Below, piece by piece: positions 1 through 11,002 of a stretch of DNA of 64,000 nt. The notes beneath the pieces were generated by a model. That model was not told the DNA's origin, made no database searches, and was given only the letters and a program-made list of their open reading frames with translations. Within the stretch, counting starts at the first letter, position 1. Every line of letters begins with the position of its first letter. The position numbers and the translations under genes are program-made. The stretch is from Thermasporomyces composti (lineage in GTDB: Bacteria > Actinomycetota > Actinomycetes > Propionibacteriales > Actinopolymorphaceae). Location: contig NZ_QTUC01000001.1 of NCBI RefSeq assembly GCF_003386795.1, positions 62,001 to 126,000 of the forward strand. Direction: 5' to 3'.

Positions 1-1083
1 CAGCTCGGCGAGGTCGGCTCGGTCACGCAGGCGTCCCAGGTGCGCTTCGGCAGCGCGGACGGCCGTGTGTCGCGCGGTGAGCTCCTCCCGAGCCTGCCGG
101 AGCTGCGCGGTGGCCTCGGCGAGATCACGCTCGGCCTCGCGCAGGGCCTGCTCCGCCTGGCGGGCGGTCGCCGCCGTAGCCGCCGCGGTCTCCTCGCGGT
201 GGGCGGCCTCGCCACGAAGCAGCGTGCGGCGCTCCAACTCACCGCGCGCCGTCACCAGCCGCTCCTCGGCGAGGTCGCGGTTCTGGCTGAGCCTCTCGAC
301 GGACGCGATGAGCTCGGCCGCGGCCTGGCGGCGCCGTTCCAGCTCGTCGACTCGGCGTGACTGCTCCGCCAGTCGGGCGGCCAGGCGGTCGTGGTCCTGG
401 CTGAGCCGCTCGGCGCGGGCGACGTCCTGGTCGACCTCGGTCAGTCTGGCTCTCGCGTCCTGAGCCAGGCGTCGCGCCTCGTCCCGGCGCCGGAGCGCCT
501 CGGCGTAGGCGCCGGTCGGGCGGCCGGTCGGGGTGAAGTAGCGGAGGTACTCCGCTTCCACGGCCTCCACGAGCGGGACGGTCGCGCCGTGGTCACTCTC
601 CCCACCTGCCACCTCGTCGAGCGCGGTGAGCACCGAGGTCACCGTCCCGGCCACCGGGACGGTGAGGGTCTGCTCTTGGCCGACGGCCAGCGCCGCCCAC
701 AGGGTCTCGTCGACGTGTTCGCCGAACAGCCGCCTGGCCTCGTCGTGGGCCTCGCGGCCGGTCCACGTGCGCCCTTCGGGCTCGACCCGAAGCTCGGTGG
801 CCCGCTGCTTGAACCAGCGTTTGCGGTAGTGGAGGCGCAGCTCCCCGACGCTGACGTCGGCTTCGACCTCTGTGCCGACGTCGCTGCCGGCCGGTTGGAC
901 CGCGCGCAGCTTCGTCGCCTTGGAGTCGTCGGGCACCTCGAACAGCAAGCGGAACGCCTCGAGCAGGCTGGACTTGCCGGTCTCGTTGTCCCCGACCACG
1001 ACGGTGACCCCGGTGGGATGGAACGTCAACTCGCGGTCGGTGACCCCGCGGAAGTTGCGCAGTCGGAGCCGATGCAGTCTCAC
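1..1083 (-). CDS. SbcC/YhaN-like repair ATPase, C-terminal part missing
   Basis: The N-terminal 361 codons of an SMC/SbcC-type ATPase that runs off the left edge. It opens with a GTG whose first bases overlap the TGA of the nuclease gene upstream, a four-base overlap implying translational coupling. Residues 31-39 read GDNETGKSS, a Walker A loop of the RecF/SbcC/SMC class, after a short strand-rich start containing LRNFRGV. The far end of the visible part is rich in Arg, Glu, Ala and Leu in a coiled-coil pattern (for example RLRDRADLAEL at the window edge). By family knowledge such proteins pair with an Mre11/SbcD-like nuclease to process DNA ends. The N-terminus recalls YhaN as much as SbcC, so the exact subfamily is open. 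The Walker B/signature half lies outside the window. Confidence 0.85.
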   Translation of the reverse strand, partial: MRLHRLRLRNFRGVTDRELTFHPTGVTVVVGDNETGKSSLLEAFRLLFEVPDDSKATKLRAVQPAGSDVGTEVEADVSVGELRLHYRKRWFKQRATELRVEPEGRTWTGREAHDEARRLFGEHVDETLWAALAVGQEQTLTVPVAGTVTSVLTALDEVAGGESDHGATVPLVEAVEAEYLRYFTPTGRPTGAYAEALRRRDEARRLAQDARARLTEVDQDVARAERLSQDHDRLAARLAEQSRRVDELERRRQAAAELIASVERLSQNRDLAEERLVTARGELERRTLLRGEAAHREETAAATAATARQAEQALREAERDLAEATAQLRQAREELTARHTAVRAAEAHLGRLRDRADLAEL

Positions 1084-2252
1084 GCCGCTCCCCCAGCCAA
1101 CCGGTGCAGCAGCGCCAAGGCGTTGGCGGCTTCAGCGTCGCCGGCGCCCGTGGCGATGCGAAGCTCCTCCAAGGCCGCGCGAGCCGGTCCGGTGACGGGC
1201 AGCTCGTCCAACGCGGCGTCGTCGGGAAACACCCCGACGTCCCAATGCCGGCCCCAGCGCTGGACAGCGGCGAAGACCTCCTCATAGGCGTCGAGGAGGG
1301 TCTCGAGCCTGGTGAGCCCAGCCACCGAGAGCGTGCCGCGGACGCCGAGACGGACGACGGTCCGAGTCTTGTCGGGTTGGTCATCCAACCAGCCGGCGAG
1401 CTGGTCGAGGTCGTCGTCACCGTCGACCTCAACCACGTGGGACAGGAGGCGCCAGGTGCCGACCCGCGTCGGGGTGACGGTGCAGGCCTGTCTCTCGCCA
1501 CCAGCGAGTTCCACGACCAACACCTCGCCCGGGCGCTCCTCCTCCGGACGCGTGGGCTCCGGCGTTCCCGAGTACCAGATCCGCCCGGTGGTGCCCACCT
1601 CGGTGGTGGAGTGGCGGTCCCCGAGCGCGAGGTAGTGCAGCCGACCCTCGTGGATCGCCCGCTCCACGGGGGCGAGGCGGATGAGAGCGGGTTCGTCGAC
1701 GTCGGGCGCGAGGCTGTCCACTTGGCCGTGACCGACGACGACCCGGATCAGCCCGTCAGCGGGCGGGTCGAGGTCGGCGACCGCTGCGAGTGGATCGGTG
1801 AGCGCGCGCCGGGTCCGCCAGGGGAAGCCCACCACCTCCACGCCAGGGGTGGGTCGGCGCGGCTCGCTGTCGGACAGGACGTCGACGTGGCTGGGTAGGT
1901 GGGTGGTGAGGGTCGAGCTGGTCCAGACCGTGCCCGGCTCGAGCGAGTCATGGTTGCCTGGGAGGAGCAGCACGGGGCACGGAACGGCACGGAGCGCCTC
2001 GCAGGTCCGCAGCACGACGTGCCGGTCGACCTGGTTGGCGTCGAAGACGTCCCCCGCTACCACGACGAAGGCAGCGGCCACCTCCCCGGCGAGCGCGCCG
2101 ATGCGCTCGATCGCGTCGATGCGCGCTTGGCCGTAGCGAGCCTGCGCCTCCGGGCCGAGGAAGTGCCGCACCATGCCGAGCTGCCAGTCACTGGAGTGGA
2201 CAAACCGCACGCCGACGGTGTCCGAGGCCCCGGGTCTGCTCGTGATCGCCAT
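1080..2252 (-). CDS. SbcD/YhaO-like DNA repair exonuclease (metallophosphoesterase)
   Basis: A calcineurin-like metallophosphoesterase of the SbcD/Mre11/YhaO group, predicted to be the Mn-dependent nuclease partner of the ATPase it overlaps. The N-terminus carries the family motifs in order: FVHSSDWQLG (a D-x-H motif altered to D-x-Q), VVAGDVFDAN, LLPGNHDS, then VVVGHGQV and the later DRHS stretch. The DWQL reading is common in the YhaO branch. The start is taken at an ATG at 2252. A GTG 14 codons downstream, directly before RFVHSSDW, is equally possible, and the frame is open further upstream. Downstream of the phosphoesterase fold is a C-terminal capping region. It is divergent from the HAD gene at 2318 with only 65 bases between them, so both promoters lie in that gap. 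Confidence 0.88.
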   Translation of the reverse strand: MAITSRPGASDTVGVRFVHSSDWQLGMVRHFLGPEAQARYGQARIDAIERIGALAGEVAAAFVVVAGDVFDANQVDRHVVLRTCEALRAVPCPVLLLPGNHDSLEPGTVWTSSTLTTHLPSHVDVLSDSEPRRPTPGVEVVGFPWRTRRALTDPLAAVADLDPPADGLIRVVVGHGQVDSLAPDVDEPALIRLAPVERAIHEGRLHYLALGDRHSTTEVGTTGRIWYSGTPEPTRPEEERPGEVLVVELAGGERQACTVTPTRVGTWRLLSHVVEVDGDDDLDQLAGWLDDQPDKTRTVVRLGVRGTLSVAGLTRLETLLDAYEEVFAAVQRWGRHWDVGVFPDDAALDELPVTGPARAALEELRIATGAGDAEAANALALLHRLAGGAA

Positions 2253-2317
2253 GATGGGGTGCACGCTAGTCGGAGCGACCGACGAGACGCGTCGTGCCAC
2301 GCCTGTGAGGGGCAGGG

Positions 2318-2824
2318 ATGAGCGATCGGGCCAGGGACACCGCGGTCATCGACATCGATGGCGTGCTCGCGGACGTCCGCCACCGGCTCCACCACCTGCG
2401 CACCCGCCCCAAGGACTGGGACGCCTTCTTCGCCGCGGCCCAGCATGACCCGCCCTTGCCGGAGGGCTTCGCCGTCGTGCGGACGTTGGCAGACCGACAC
2501 CGCGTCGTCTACCTGTCGGGGCGGCCCGAGCGCCTCAGGGGGGTGACCGAGCGGTGGCTACGCCAGCACGGCGCCCCGCCGGGAACGCTCCTCCTGCGCC
2601 GGGACGGCGACCTCAGACCGGCTCGCCGGGTCAAGCTGGAGCGGCTGCGCGAGCTCCAGGCACGTGTCGTGGTCGTGGTCGACGACGATCCCGCGGTGTG
2701 CGCGACGCTGCGCGCTGCCGGCTTCCCCGTCCTGCAGGCCACCTGGGGATTCGGCGAGGAGAACGAGCACGGCGAGGCGGCCAGAACCCTGCACGAGGCG
2801 CAAGAGCGTAACGGTCGGTCATAA
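2318..2824 (+). CDS. HAD-superfamily phosphatase, polynucleotide-kinase 3'-phosphatase-like
   Basis: A 168-residue soluble protein with a compact HAD fold. Motif I is near the N-terminus (VIDIDGVLADVRHR, the two Asp being nucleophile and acid/base), motif II is YLSGRPE near residue 68, and motif III/IV is VVVVDDDPAVC near residue 125. The arrangement DxDG(V)LAD plus SGRP resembles the phosphatase half of T4-type polynucleotide kinases and related stand-alone proteins, so a nucleotide or nucleic-acid 3'-phosphate substrate is a reasonable guess, not a demonstrated one. GAGGGG precedes the ATG by five bases and supports the start. It is divergent from the SbcD-like gene, so a repair role fits the context but remains inference. 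Confidence 0.75.
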   Translation: MSDRARDTAVIDIDGVLADVRHRLHHLRTRPKDWDAFFAAAQHDPPLPEGFAVVRTLADRHRVVYLSGRPERLRGVTERWLRQHGAPPGTLLLRRDGDLRPARRVKLERLRELQARVVVVVDDDPAVCATLRAAGFPVLQATWGFGEENEHGEAARTLHEAQERNGRS

Positions 2825-2898
2825 CGACCTGCACGTCGTCACTGATTGTGTCGGTGCGCCTACTGTGACCAGCGAAATCACCGATGCGCGGGAACCGG

Positions 2899-3800
<902 letters not shown>

Positions 3801-3811
3801 GCGTCCTGCAC

Positions 3812-3848
3812 CGAACGCCCCGCCTGTCCCACCCGGGCGGGGCGTTCG
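3812..3848 (+). terminator. Strong intrinsic-type hairpin after the rpf-like gene
   Basis: A perfect 13-bp stem (CGAACGCCCCGCC pairing with GGCGGGGCGTTCG) with an 11-base loop, 11 bases after the stop codon. There is no T-tract, as is usual in actinobacteria. Confidence 0.8.
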
Positions 3849-3964
3849 CGTGTCCAGCGCGGCGTAGGTCACGGTGTGTGTCGCTCGGGGGTGCCGCGAC
3901 GAGGGCCGTCCGCGGTCACGCGTGATCACCCACCTCGTCGCGCCGGACCGCTAGGCTTCGGCGT

Positions 3965-5469
<1,505 letters not shown>

Positions 5470-5473
<4 letters not shown>

Positions 5474-6867
5474 GCGTGAGCAGCAACCTGACCCTCCAGG
5501 AGATCGTCGAGCGGGCGCTGTCCCGGTCGAAGGCCGACGGATGCGTCGTCATCGCCCAAGAGTCCTCCAGCGCCAACCTGCGCTGGGCCAACAACACGCT
5601 CACCACGAACGGGGTGATGCTGACCCGGTCGTTGACGGTGATCGCCACCGTGGCGGGCCGGTCCGGAGTGTCCTCCGGTGCCATCAGCCGGTCGGTGACC
5701 ACAGCACAGGATGTCGACCGGGTGGTCCGGGACGCCGAGGACGCCGCTCGGGCCAACGAGCCCTCCGAGGACGCGCGTCCGCTCATCACGGGCGAGGCCG
5801 CTCCGGACTGGGACGAGCCGCCGGCGAGCACGTCGATCCACGTCTTCGACTCCTTCGCCCCCGCTCTGGGCGAGGCGTTCGGACGGTCTCGCGACACCGG
5901 GGTGCAGCACTACGGCTACGTCGAACACGACGTGACCACGACCTACCTCGGCTCCTCCACCGGCCTGCGGTTGCGGTACGTGCAGCCGACTGGGTTCGTC
6001 ACCATGACCGGCAAGTCGAAGGACCTGAGCCGCTCCGCCTGGGTCGGCCAGGCGACCCGCGACTTCCGTGACGTCGACCCCGGCGCCCTCACGACCGAGC
6101 TCGAGCGCCGGTTGTCGTGGGCGCGGCGCACCATCGAGCTCCCGGCTGGCCGCTACGAGACCTTGCTGCCACCGACGGCCGTTGCCGACTTGATGATCTA
6201 CGCCTACTGGACGATGTCGGCGCGCGACGCCCACGACGGCCGCACCGTCTTCGCCAAGCCGGGCGGCGGGACACGTGTGGGCGAACGGCTCTCCTCCACC
6301 AGCGTGAGCTTGCGCTCGGACCCGGCTCACGCCGGCCTGGAGTGCGCGCCGTTCGTCGTGGCCCACGCGTCATCCAGCGAGCAGAGTGTCTTCGACAATG
6401 GCCTCGGCCTGGGCGCCGTCGAGTGGATTCGCGACGGTGTCCTGTCGTCCTTGGTGACGACTCGGCACTCCGCGGAGCTCACCGGGTTGCCGGTGACACC
6501 GTTCGTCGACAACCTCATCCTCGAGGTGCCGAACCCGGGTGGCTCGCTCGAGGATCTGGTCGCCCGCACCGACCGTGGCCTGCTGCTCACCTGCTTGTGG
6601 TACATCCGCGAGGTCGACCCGCAGACCCTCCTGCTGACCGGGCTCACCCGTGACGGCGTCTACCTCGTCGAAGGCGGGGAGGTCGTCGGGCAGGTCAACA
6701 ACTTCCGGTTCAACGAGAGCCCGGTCGACCTGCTCGCCCGCTTCACCGAGGCGGGCGTGACCGCGCCGGCCTTCTCCCGCGAGTGGGGTGACTACTTCCC
6801 ACGCACGGCGATGCCGGCGCTGCGGGTGCCTGACTTCAACATGTCCAGCGTGAGCCAGTCGAGCTGA
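5470..6867 (+). CDS. tldE: TldE/PmbA-family protease subunit
   Basis: A 465-residue PmbA/TldE paralogue of the preceding protein. It lacks the HExxxH zinc motif and supplies the other half of the heterodimer, as in characterised TldD/E pairs. The N-terminal region (ADGCVVIAQESSSANLRWANN) and the late VFDNGLGLGAVEWIRDG, LILEVPNPGG and NFRFNESPVDLL stretches fit the family. The GTG start at 5470 overlaps the tldD stop by four bases. The last ~30 bases overlap, on the opposite strand, the unusually long C-terminal tail of the disrupted MarR gene. I infer that tldE has its normal end and that the MarR tail is the extended one. Confidence 0.92.
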
Positions 6868-7464
6868 CCCTGGCGCCCACCCTGACCCTGGCGACCACCG
6901 GCCGCGGCCGACACGCGCCACGCGCCTTGGTTCGCTGTGCCCGTGTGGCCTTGGTTCGCTGTGCCCGTGTGAGCGTCCGCGGGCGACCCACGCGGTCGCG
7001 CGGCTGCACGACCGGGCCGTCGAGCTGTCCCTCGAGCTCGTACGACCGGGCGATGAGGTCGGCCATCGCGGCGCGGAACTCCTCGCGTCGCCTGTCACTC
7101 CAGTCCGCGGTCAGCTCAGCGAAGATCCGCTCCTGCCACGGATGCGCGTGCCGGAGGAGGACCTGGCCTTTCGGCGTGACGGTGACCATGCGGCGACGGC
7201 GATCGGTCGTCGCCGCGGCCATCGTGAGATAGCCGGCCGCGACCGCGTCCTTGATCAGTCTGGACGCGCCGCTTCGGTCGATGCCGAGCTCGTCGGCGAC
7301 GCGTTCAACGTCGCCAGCGCGTTACGTCCGGTCAGCGCGGCCACTGCCTCCGTCACCATGACGAGCCGGCCCCGCGCGGCAACCGACCCGTCGCCGGCGA
7401 CCGCACCTCGCGACCAGTGGCGGACGAACGCGAACAGCAGCTGCCCCGGTCCCGGTGTGCTCAT
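6836..7464 (-). pseudogene. MarR-family regulator split by a frameshift
   Basis: Two reading frames together make one MarR protein. The first, from an ATG at 7464 (MSTPGPGQLLFAFVRHW), runs through the dimerisation helix to about 7315 (TGRNAL). The winged-helix half lies in another frame from about 7312: DVERVADELGIDRSGASRLI, then the wing TTDRRRRMVTVTPKGQ. Between the last codon of the first part and the Asp codon of the second there are two bases, so one base is missing or two are extra. The second frame has a TAA four codons further upstream, so it cannot start independently with the domain intact. After the normal C-terminal helix the frame continues for ~55 low-complexity residues, including an 8-residue duplication, into the end of tldE. 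It could be a sequencing error, a real lesion or programmed slippage. Confidence 0.75.
6924..6971. repeat. Perfect 24-bp tandem duplication
   Basis: Two adjacent identical 24-bp copies beginning GCCTTGGTTCGCTG, at 6924-6947 and 6948-6971. On the minus strand they encode a duplicated eight-residue unit, TRAQRTKA, in the C-terminal tail of the MarR reading frame. The length is a multiple of three, so the frame is kept. Confidence 0.95.
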
Positions 7465-7484
7465 TCGGTCGCGACCAGCTCCCG

Positions 7485-7859
7485 CTAGACCGACGCGAGT
7501 TGCAGCGCGGCCTCGAGGTTGGGCAGTCGCAGCGCAGCGGTCGCCTTCGCGTTCGCGACGCGAAACACCGTCGCCACCCTCGTCGGCGCGTCGCTTCCCG
7601 GCCACGTGGCGTCCTGCTCGACCACCACGAGCCGCTGTCCGATGAGGTGCCGGGTGCGCGGCTGCAGCCGGATGCCCGACCGAGCGACCCAGTCGGCGAA
7701 CTCTTGCGGCGAGATCGACCCCGCGCCCTTCGGGCCGAGGACGACGACCGGGTCACCGACAGCCTCCGCCGCTCGACGGAGGTCACCAGCGTTGACCGCG
7801 GCGTGCCACTCGTCGATGGCCCGTTCCTCTGTCGAATCCACCCGGTCTGTCGAAGCCAC
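7485..7859 (-). CDS. NTF2-like/SnoaL-like small protein
   Basis: About 124 residues with the look of an NTF2/SnoaL cone-fold protein. An N-terminal helix (ERAIDEWHAAVNAGDLRRAAEAVGDPVVVLGPKGAGSI) is followed by strands rich in Arg, Val and Trp (RHLIGQRLVVVEQDATWPG, THRVATVFRVA-like stretch) and an Ala/Leu-rich end. No catalytic residues can be assigned. The start is uncertain: GTG codons at 7859 and 7841 both lie within an 18-bp duplication and neither has a clear ribosome-binding site. It lies 20 bases before the MarR start, with GGGAG in the gap, so the two form an operon. A perfect palindrome sits 9 bases upstream of the GTG at 7859, suggesting autoregulation by the MarR protein. Confidence 0.6.
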   Translation of the reverse strand: MASTDRVDSTEERAIDEWHAAVNAGDLRRAAEAVGDPVVVLGPKGAGSISPQEFADWVARSGIRLQPRTRHLIGQRLVVVEQDATWPGSDAPTRVATVFRVANAKATAALRLPNLEAALQLASV

Positions 7860-7864
7860 CCGGT
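7829..7864. repeat. 18-bp tandem repeat at the start of the NTF2-like gene
   Basis: Two adjacent 18-bp copies (CTGTCGAATCCACCCGGT and CTGTCGAAGCCACCCGGT, one mismatch) at 7829-7846 and 7847-7864. On the minus strand they encode DRVDST and DRVAST and duplicate the candidate GTG start. Confidence 0.9.
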
Positions 7865-7868
7865 CGGT

Positions 7869-7887
7869 TGTATGCGAATCGCATACA
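7869..7887. promoter_or_regulatory. Perfect 9-1-9 palindrome, probable MarR operator
   Basis: TGTATGCGA-A-TCGCATACA is a fully symmetric 19-bp site, AT-rich for this genome. It is placed immediately upstream of the NTF2-like/MarR pair and downstream (on the minus strand) of the DapA-like gene. The size and symmetry are those of MarR-family operators, which usually overlap the core promoter of their own operon. That the neighbouring MarR binds it is inference. Confidence 0.7.
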
Positions 7888-8024
7888 TCAGTTGTCCGCC
7901 AGGCCACCGACCACTCGCGGAGACCTGCTGAAGACACTCGAGCGCCTGGTGCAGGCCGTCGAGAGGGTCGGGGTTTTCGCGGTCGGCGTCCGACCCGGCT
8001 TCCCCGGTGAGCAGCCCCCGACAC

Positions 8025-8804
8025 CTACCGCAGGGCGAGTCGGCACACCGTCGAGGTGCCATACCGTGCCGCGGCGGCATCCTTGAGCGCGCGGAGGCCA
8101 GAAGCCCGCACGGCGATGGCCAGGTCGGCGAGCTCGCGCTGGGCGGTGGCGTCGCCACCGAAGGCCTTGATGCAGGCCTCGGGAGCGACGTTGGCGAAAG
8201 CCAGCAACGCACCCGCGACACCCAACGGCCCGGCGAAGGAGAGCAGCGCACCCGACCCGACGTAGATCGCGCCGTCCCACGTGGACAGCTCGTGGAGCAG
8301 CCGTACCGGATCCGCCGAGGAGTCCTTGAGGCCGCCGATGGGCAGGTCGGGCAAAGTGCCGACGTCGATACCGGGGACGCCGAGCGGCCCCGGGTTGTGG
8401 TACCCGATCACCCGCTCGGGCCCACCCGCGGCGTCCGCCACCGACGCGAACAGCTCACGCTGGTCGACCCCACCGCGTGCCGGGCTGACGAGGACGGCGT
8501 CGGCTCCCGCCGCGCGCGCCGCGGCGGTTCGCCTCGCGGCCGCCCTCGGCCACGCACCGCTGGCGCCGGCGATGACGGTGATCTCCTCGGGCAAGGCGTC
8601 ACGAACGGCCGCGATCAGGTCCGCTCGCTCAGCGTCGTCGAGCGTCTCCGCCTCTCCCGTCGTCCCAGCGACGAGCACCGCCCGGACACCAGCGTCAACG
8701 AGTCGCCGGGCGTGGTCGACGGTCGCCGGGACGTCCACCTCACCCTCAGACGTGAACAGCGTGAGCAAGGCGACACCGACGCCGACGAACGCAGGGCTAG
8801 CCAT
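8025..8804 (-). CDS. DapA/N-acetylneuraminate-lyase-family aldolase
   Basis: A 259-residue class I aldolase of the dihydrodipicolinate synthase/NAL superfamily. The Schiff-base Lys is K160 in GGLKDSS. The conserved Tyr is in VIGYHNPGPLGVP, and AGTTGEAETLDDAER matches the GTTGE phosphate/carboxylate-binding motif. It is shorter than bona fide DapA (~290 residues), and some substrate-specifying Arg positions are not apparent, so the true substrate may be another 2-keto acid aldol adduct rather than aspartate semialdehyde. The ATG at 8804 is preceded by AGGAGAGGT, which is itself duplicated upstream. It is transcribed in the same direction as the NTF2-like/MarR pair but separated from it by ~165 bases containing the palindrome. 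Confidence 0.85.
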   Translation of the reverse strand: MASPAFVGVGVALLTLFTSEGEVDVPATVDHARRLVDAGVRAVLVAGTTGEAETLDDAERADLIAAVRDALPEEITVIAGASGAWPRAAARRTAAARAAGADAVLVSPARGGVDQRELFASVADAAGGPERVIGYHNPGPLGVPGIDVGTLPDLPIGGLKDSSADPVRLLHELSTWDGAIYVGSGALLSFAGPLGVAGALLAFANVAPEACIKAFGGDATAQRELADLAIAVRASGLRALKDAAAARYGTSTVCRLALR

Positions 8805-8860
8805 ACCTCTCCTCAGCCGGACTACCTCTCCTCAGCCGAGCTATGTCCCCTCAGCCGAGC
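8804..8860. repeat. Duplicated ribosome-binding region before the DapA-like gene
   Basis: TACCTCTCCTCAGCCG occurs exactly at 8804-8819 and 8823-8838, and a degenerate third copy (TATGTCCCCTCAGCCG) lies at 8842-8857. On the minus strand each exact copy is CGGCTGAGGAGAGGTA, so the AGGAGAGGT Shine-Dalgarno occurs twice. The downstream copy serves the ATG. Confidence 0.9.
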
Positions 8861-9061
8861 TGTCCCGCTCGACCGGGCTGCTCCGCCACCACGAGGCATT
8901 CTGGCAACGAGTTGTCGCCTTGTCGGCAGCCGTCGTGGCTGATCGACGTCACGCCCGCCGGCCCCTCCGGGCTGGCCGGTGCGCCCGAACGCCTCCGGGG
9001 CGTCCGGGATCGGTACGGCTCACGTCGGTGAGAAGGGCGACGCGTTGTTACGGTTCCTCCC

Positions 9062-10966
9062 ATGGCCGCTGCCGTCGCGCCCGGGCTGATCCGCACCCTC
9101 CTCCAGATCCCTCTCGTCGAGGCGCGGGATGTCGACGACGAGGGTCGGCTGCTGGTCGGCTACGACGTCTCCGGGTCGATGCAGCTCCACGAGGTCGACC
9201 ACGACGGAACCTGGCGGCAGCTCACCGCTCTCGACGGCCCGGCCAGGGGTCGCTACCTGCCCGGGCAACGCGCGGTCGTCGTCGAGCACGACGCCGGGGG
9301 CAACGAACGCACCCAGCTCTCGCTGCTCGACCTGGACGAGACCGGTGCCGCCACCGACGGCGAGGCCAACGACGAGGGCACCGACGAGCTGCCCCTGCGG
9401 CCACTGGTTCACGATCCGCGCTGGATCCACCGGCTCGCTGGCGTGCGGCCCGGAGGGGTTCTCTACCTGACCAATCGGCGCAACGGTGTCGACTTCGACC
9501 TGGTCCACCGCGACGTCGCCACGGGTGAGGAGAGGGTTCTCTACGACGGGGGCGGATACGTCATGGAAGCCCAGGCCTCACCCGACGGCCGATGGGTCGC
9601 TCTGACCCGGCCGAACGCGCCAGCCAACTCCTACCAGCTCGTTCTGGTCGACACGACCGACGGCCAGTGTCGCGCGCTCACAGGCTGGAAGGACGACACG
9701 TTCCTGCGGACACCGTCGTGGCTGCCGGACTCCTCGGGCTTGCTGGTCTCGAGCAACGCCGGCCGTGAGATGACCGCCGTCGTCCACTACGACCTGACCA
9801 GCGACACCTGGAGGGACGTGGTCGTCGACGACGCCCACGACCTGGTGGGCTGGGCCAGCCCCGATGGCGAGCACGTCCTCGTCGCGGTGAACGACGACGG
9901 CGAGGTGGGGCTCGCGATCCACCGCCTCAGCGACGGGCGACTCGTGCGCACTCTCCCCCTTCCCGCCGGCGGCTGCGCCGCTCTGCACCGCCACCCCGAC
10001 CCGGTCTGGTCGCCGTCGGGGCGCTTCGCCGCGTTCACGTTCTCCTCCCCGCTCGAGCCCCCGTACGCGGTCCGCTACGACCAGGCCTCGACCACACTCA
10101 CCGCGGCCCGGGCTCCTGACACGCCGGCCCCACCCACGTGCCTGGTAGCGCCAACCTCCCAACGAGTGCCCACACCGGACGGGGAACGGATCCCGACGTT
10201 CCTGTACCGGCCCGCCGACGGTGGCGACGGCTCGGTCGTCGTCGTCATCCACGGGGGTCCGGAGAGCCAGTCGGTCCGACAGTGGAGCCCGATCGTCGCC
10301 GGTCTCGTGGCCCAAGGACACGCCGTCGTCGTGCCGAACGTGCGCGGCTCGACCGGCTACGGCAAGCGCTGGTACGCCCTGGATGACGGGCGCCGCAGGC
10401 TGGACGCGGTGGCCGACCTCGCCGCCCTGCACGAGTGGCTCCCTGCGGTCGGCCTCGATCCCGGGCGGGCCGCGCTCTACGGTGGCTCGTACGGCGGCTA
10501 CATGGTGCTGGCAGGGCTGGCCTTCCAGCCCGAGCGGTGGGTGGCCGGCGTCGACATCGTCGGGATCGCCTCGCTGGTGACGTTCCTGGAGAACACCTCG
10601 AGCTATCGACGCAGCCACCGCGAGCGCGAGTACGGCTCGCTCGCCCACGACCGCGACTTCCTCCACGAGGCGAGCCCACTCACCAGGGTGGACGCGATCC
10701 GGGCCGCCCTGTTCGTCATCCACGGAGCCAACGACCCGCGCGTGCCGCTGTCGGAGGCGGAGCAGATCGTGGCGGCGCTGCGCGCACGTGGCGTGCCGTG
10801 TGAGTTCCGGGTGTACGACGACGAAGGACACGGCTTGGCCAAGCGCGCGAACCAGCTCGACGCGTACCCAGCGGTCTTGGCGTTCCTCGCCGAGAAGCTG
10901 GCCCCGCCGGTGCGGCGTGAGGCTGAGGACGAGTCCTCGCTAGGTTCACAGGTCGGGTCCGGGTGA
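9062..10966 (+). CDS. S9-family prolyl-oligopeptidase-like serine peptidase
   Basis: A 634-residue cytosolic peptidase. Residues ~20-350 form a beta-propeller of repeated WD-like strands (SPDGRWVALTRP, LPDSSGLLVSSN, SPDGEHVLVAV, SPSGRFAAFTF). Residues ~380-634 form the alpha/beta-hydrolase domain. The catalytic triad is visible: Ser476 in GGSYGGY, Asp558 in GANDPRVP and His590 in DDEGHGLAKR, with the oxyanion-region HGGPESQ at ~395. These enzymes cleave oligopeptides or acyl-peptides. No signal peptide is present. The ATG at 9062 lacks an obvious strong ribosome-binding site, but the length is normal for the family. It is followed after 36 bases by the oxidoreductase gene on the same strand. 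Confidence 0.92.
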   Translation: MAAAVAPGLIRTLLQIPLVEARDVDDEGRLLVGYDVSGSMQLHEVDHDGTWRQLTALDGPARGRYLPGQRAVVVEHDAGGNERTQLSLLDLDETGAATDGEANDEGTDELPLRPLVHDPRWIHRLAGVRPGGVLYLTNRRNGVDFDLVHRDVATGEERVLYDGGGYVMEAQASPDGRWVALTRPNAPANSYQLVLVDTTDGQCRALTGWKDDTFLRTPSWLPDSSGLLVSSNAGREMTAVVHYDLTSDTWRDVVVDDAHDLVGWASPDGEHVLVAVNDDGEVGLAIHRLSDGRLVRTLPLPAGGCAALHRHPDPVWSPSGRFAAFTFSSPLEPPYAVRYDQASTTLTAARAPDTPAPPTCLVAPTSQRVPTPDGERIPTFLYRPADGGDGSVVVVIHGGPESQSVRQWSPIVAGLVAQGHAVVVPNVRGSTGYGKRWYALDDGRRRLDAVADLAALHEWLPAVGLDPGRAALYGGSYGGYMVLAGLAFQPERWVAGVDIVGIASLVTFLENTSSYRRSHREREYGSLAHDRDFLHEASPLTRVDAIRAALFVIHGANDPRVPLSEAEQIVAALRARGVPCEFRVYDDEGHGLAKRANQLDAYPAVLAFLAEKLAPPVRREAEDESSLGSQVGSG

Positions 10967-11002
10967 GTCAGTGGACGAGGCTGGCGGAGAGGATGGACAG
11001 CG

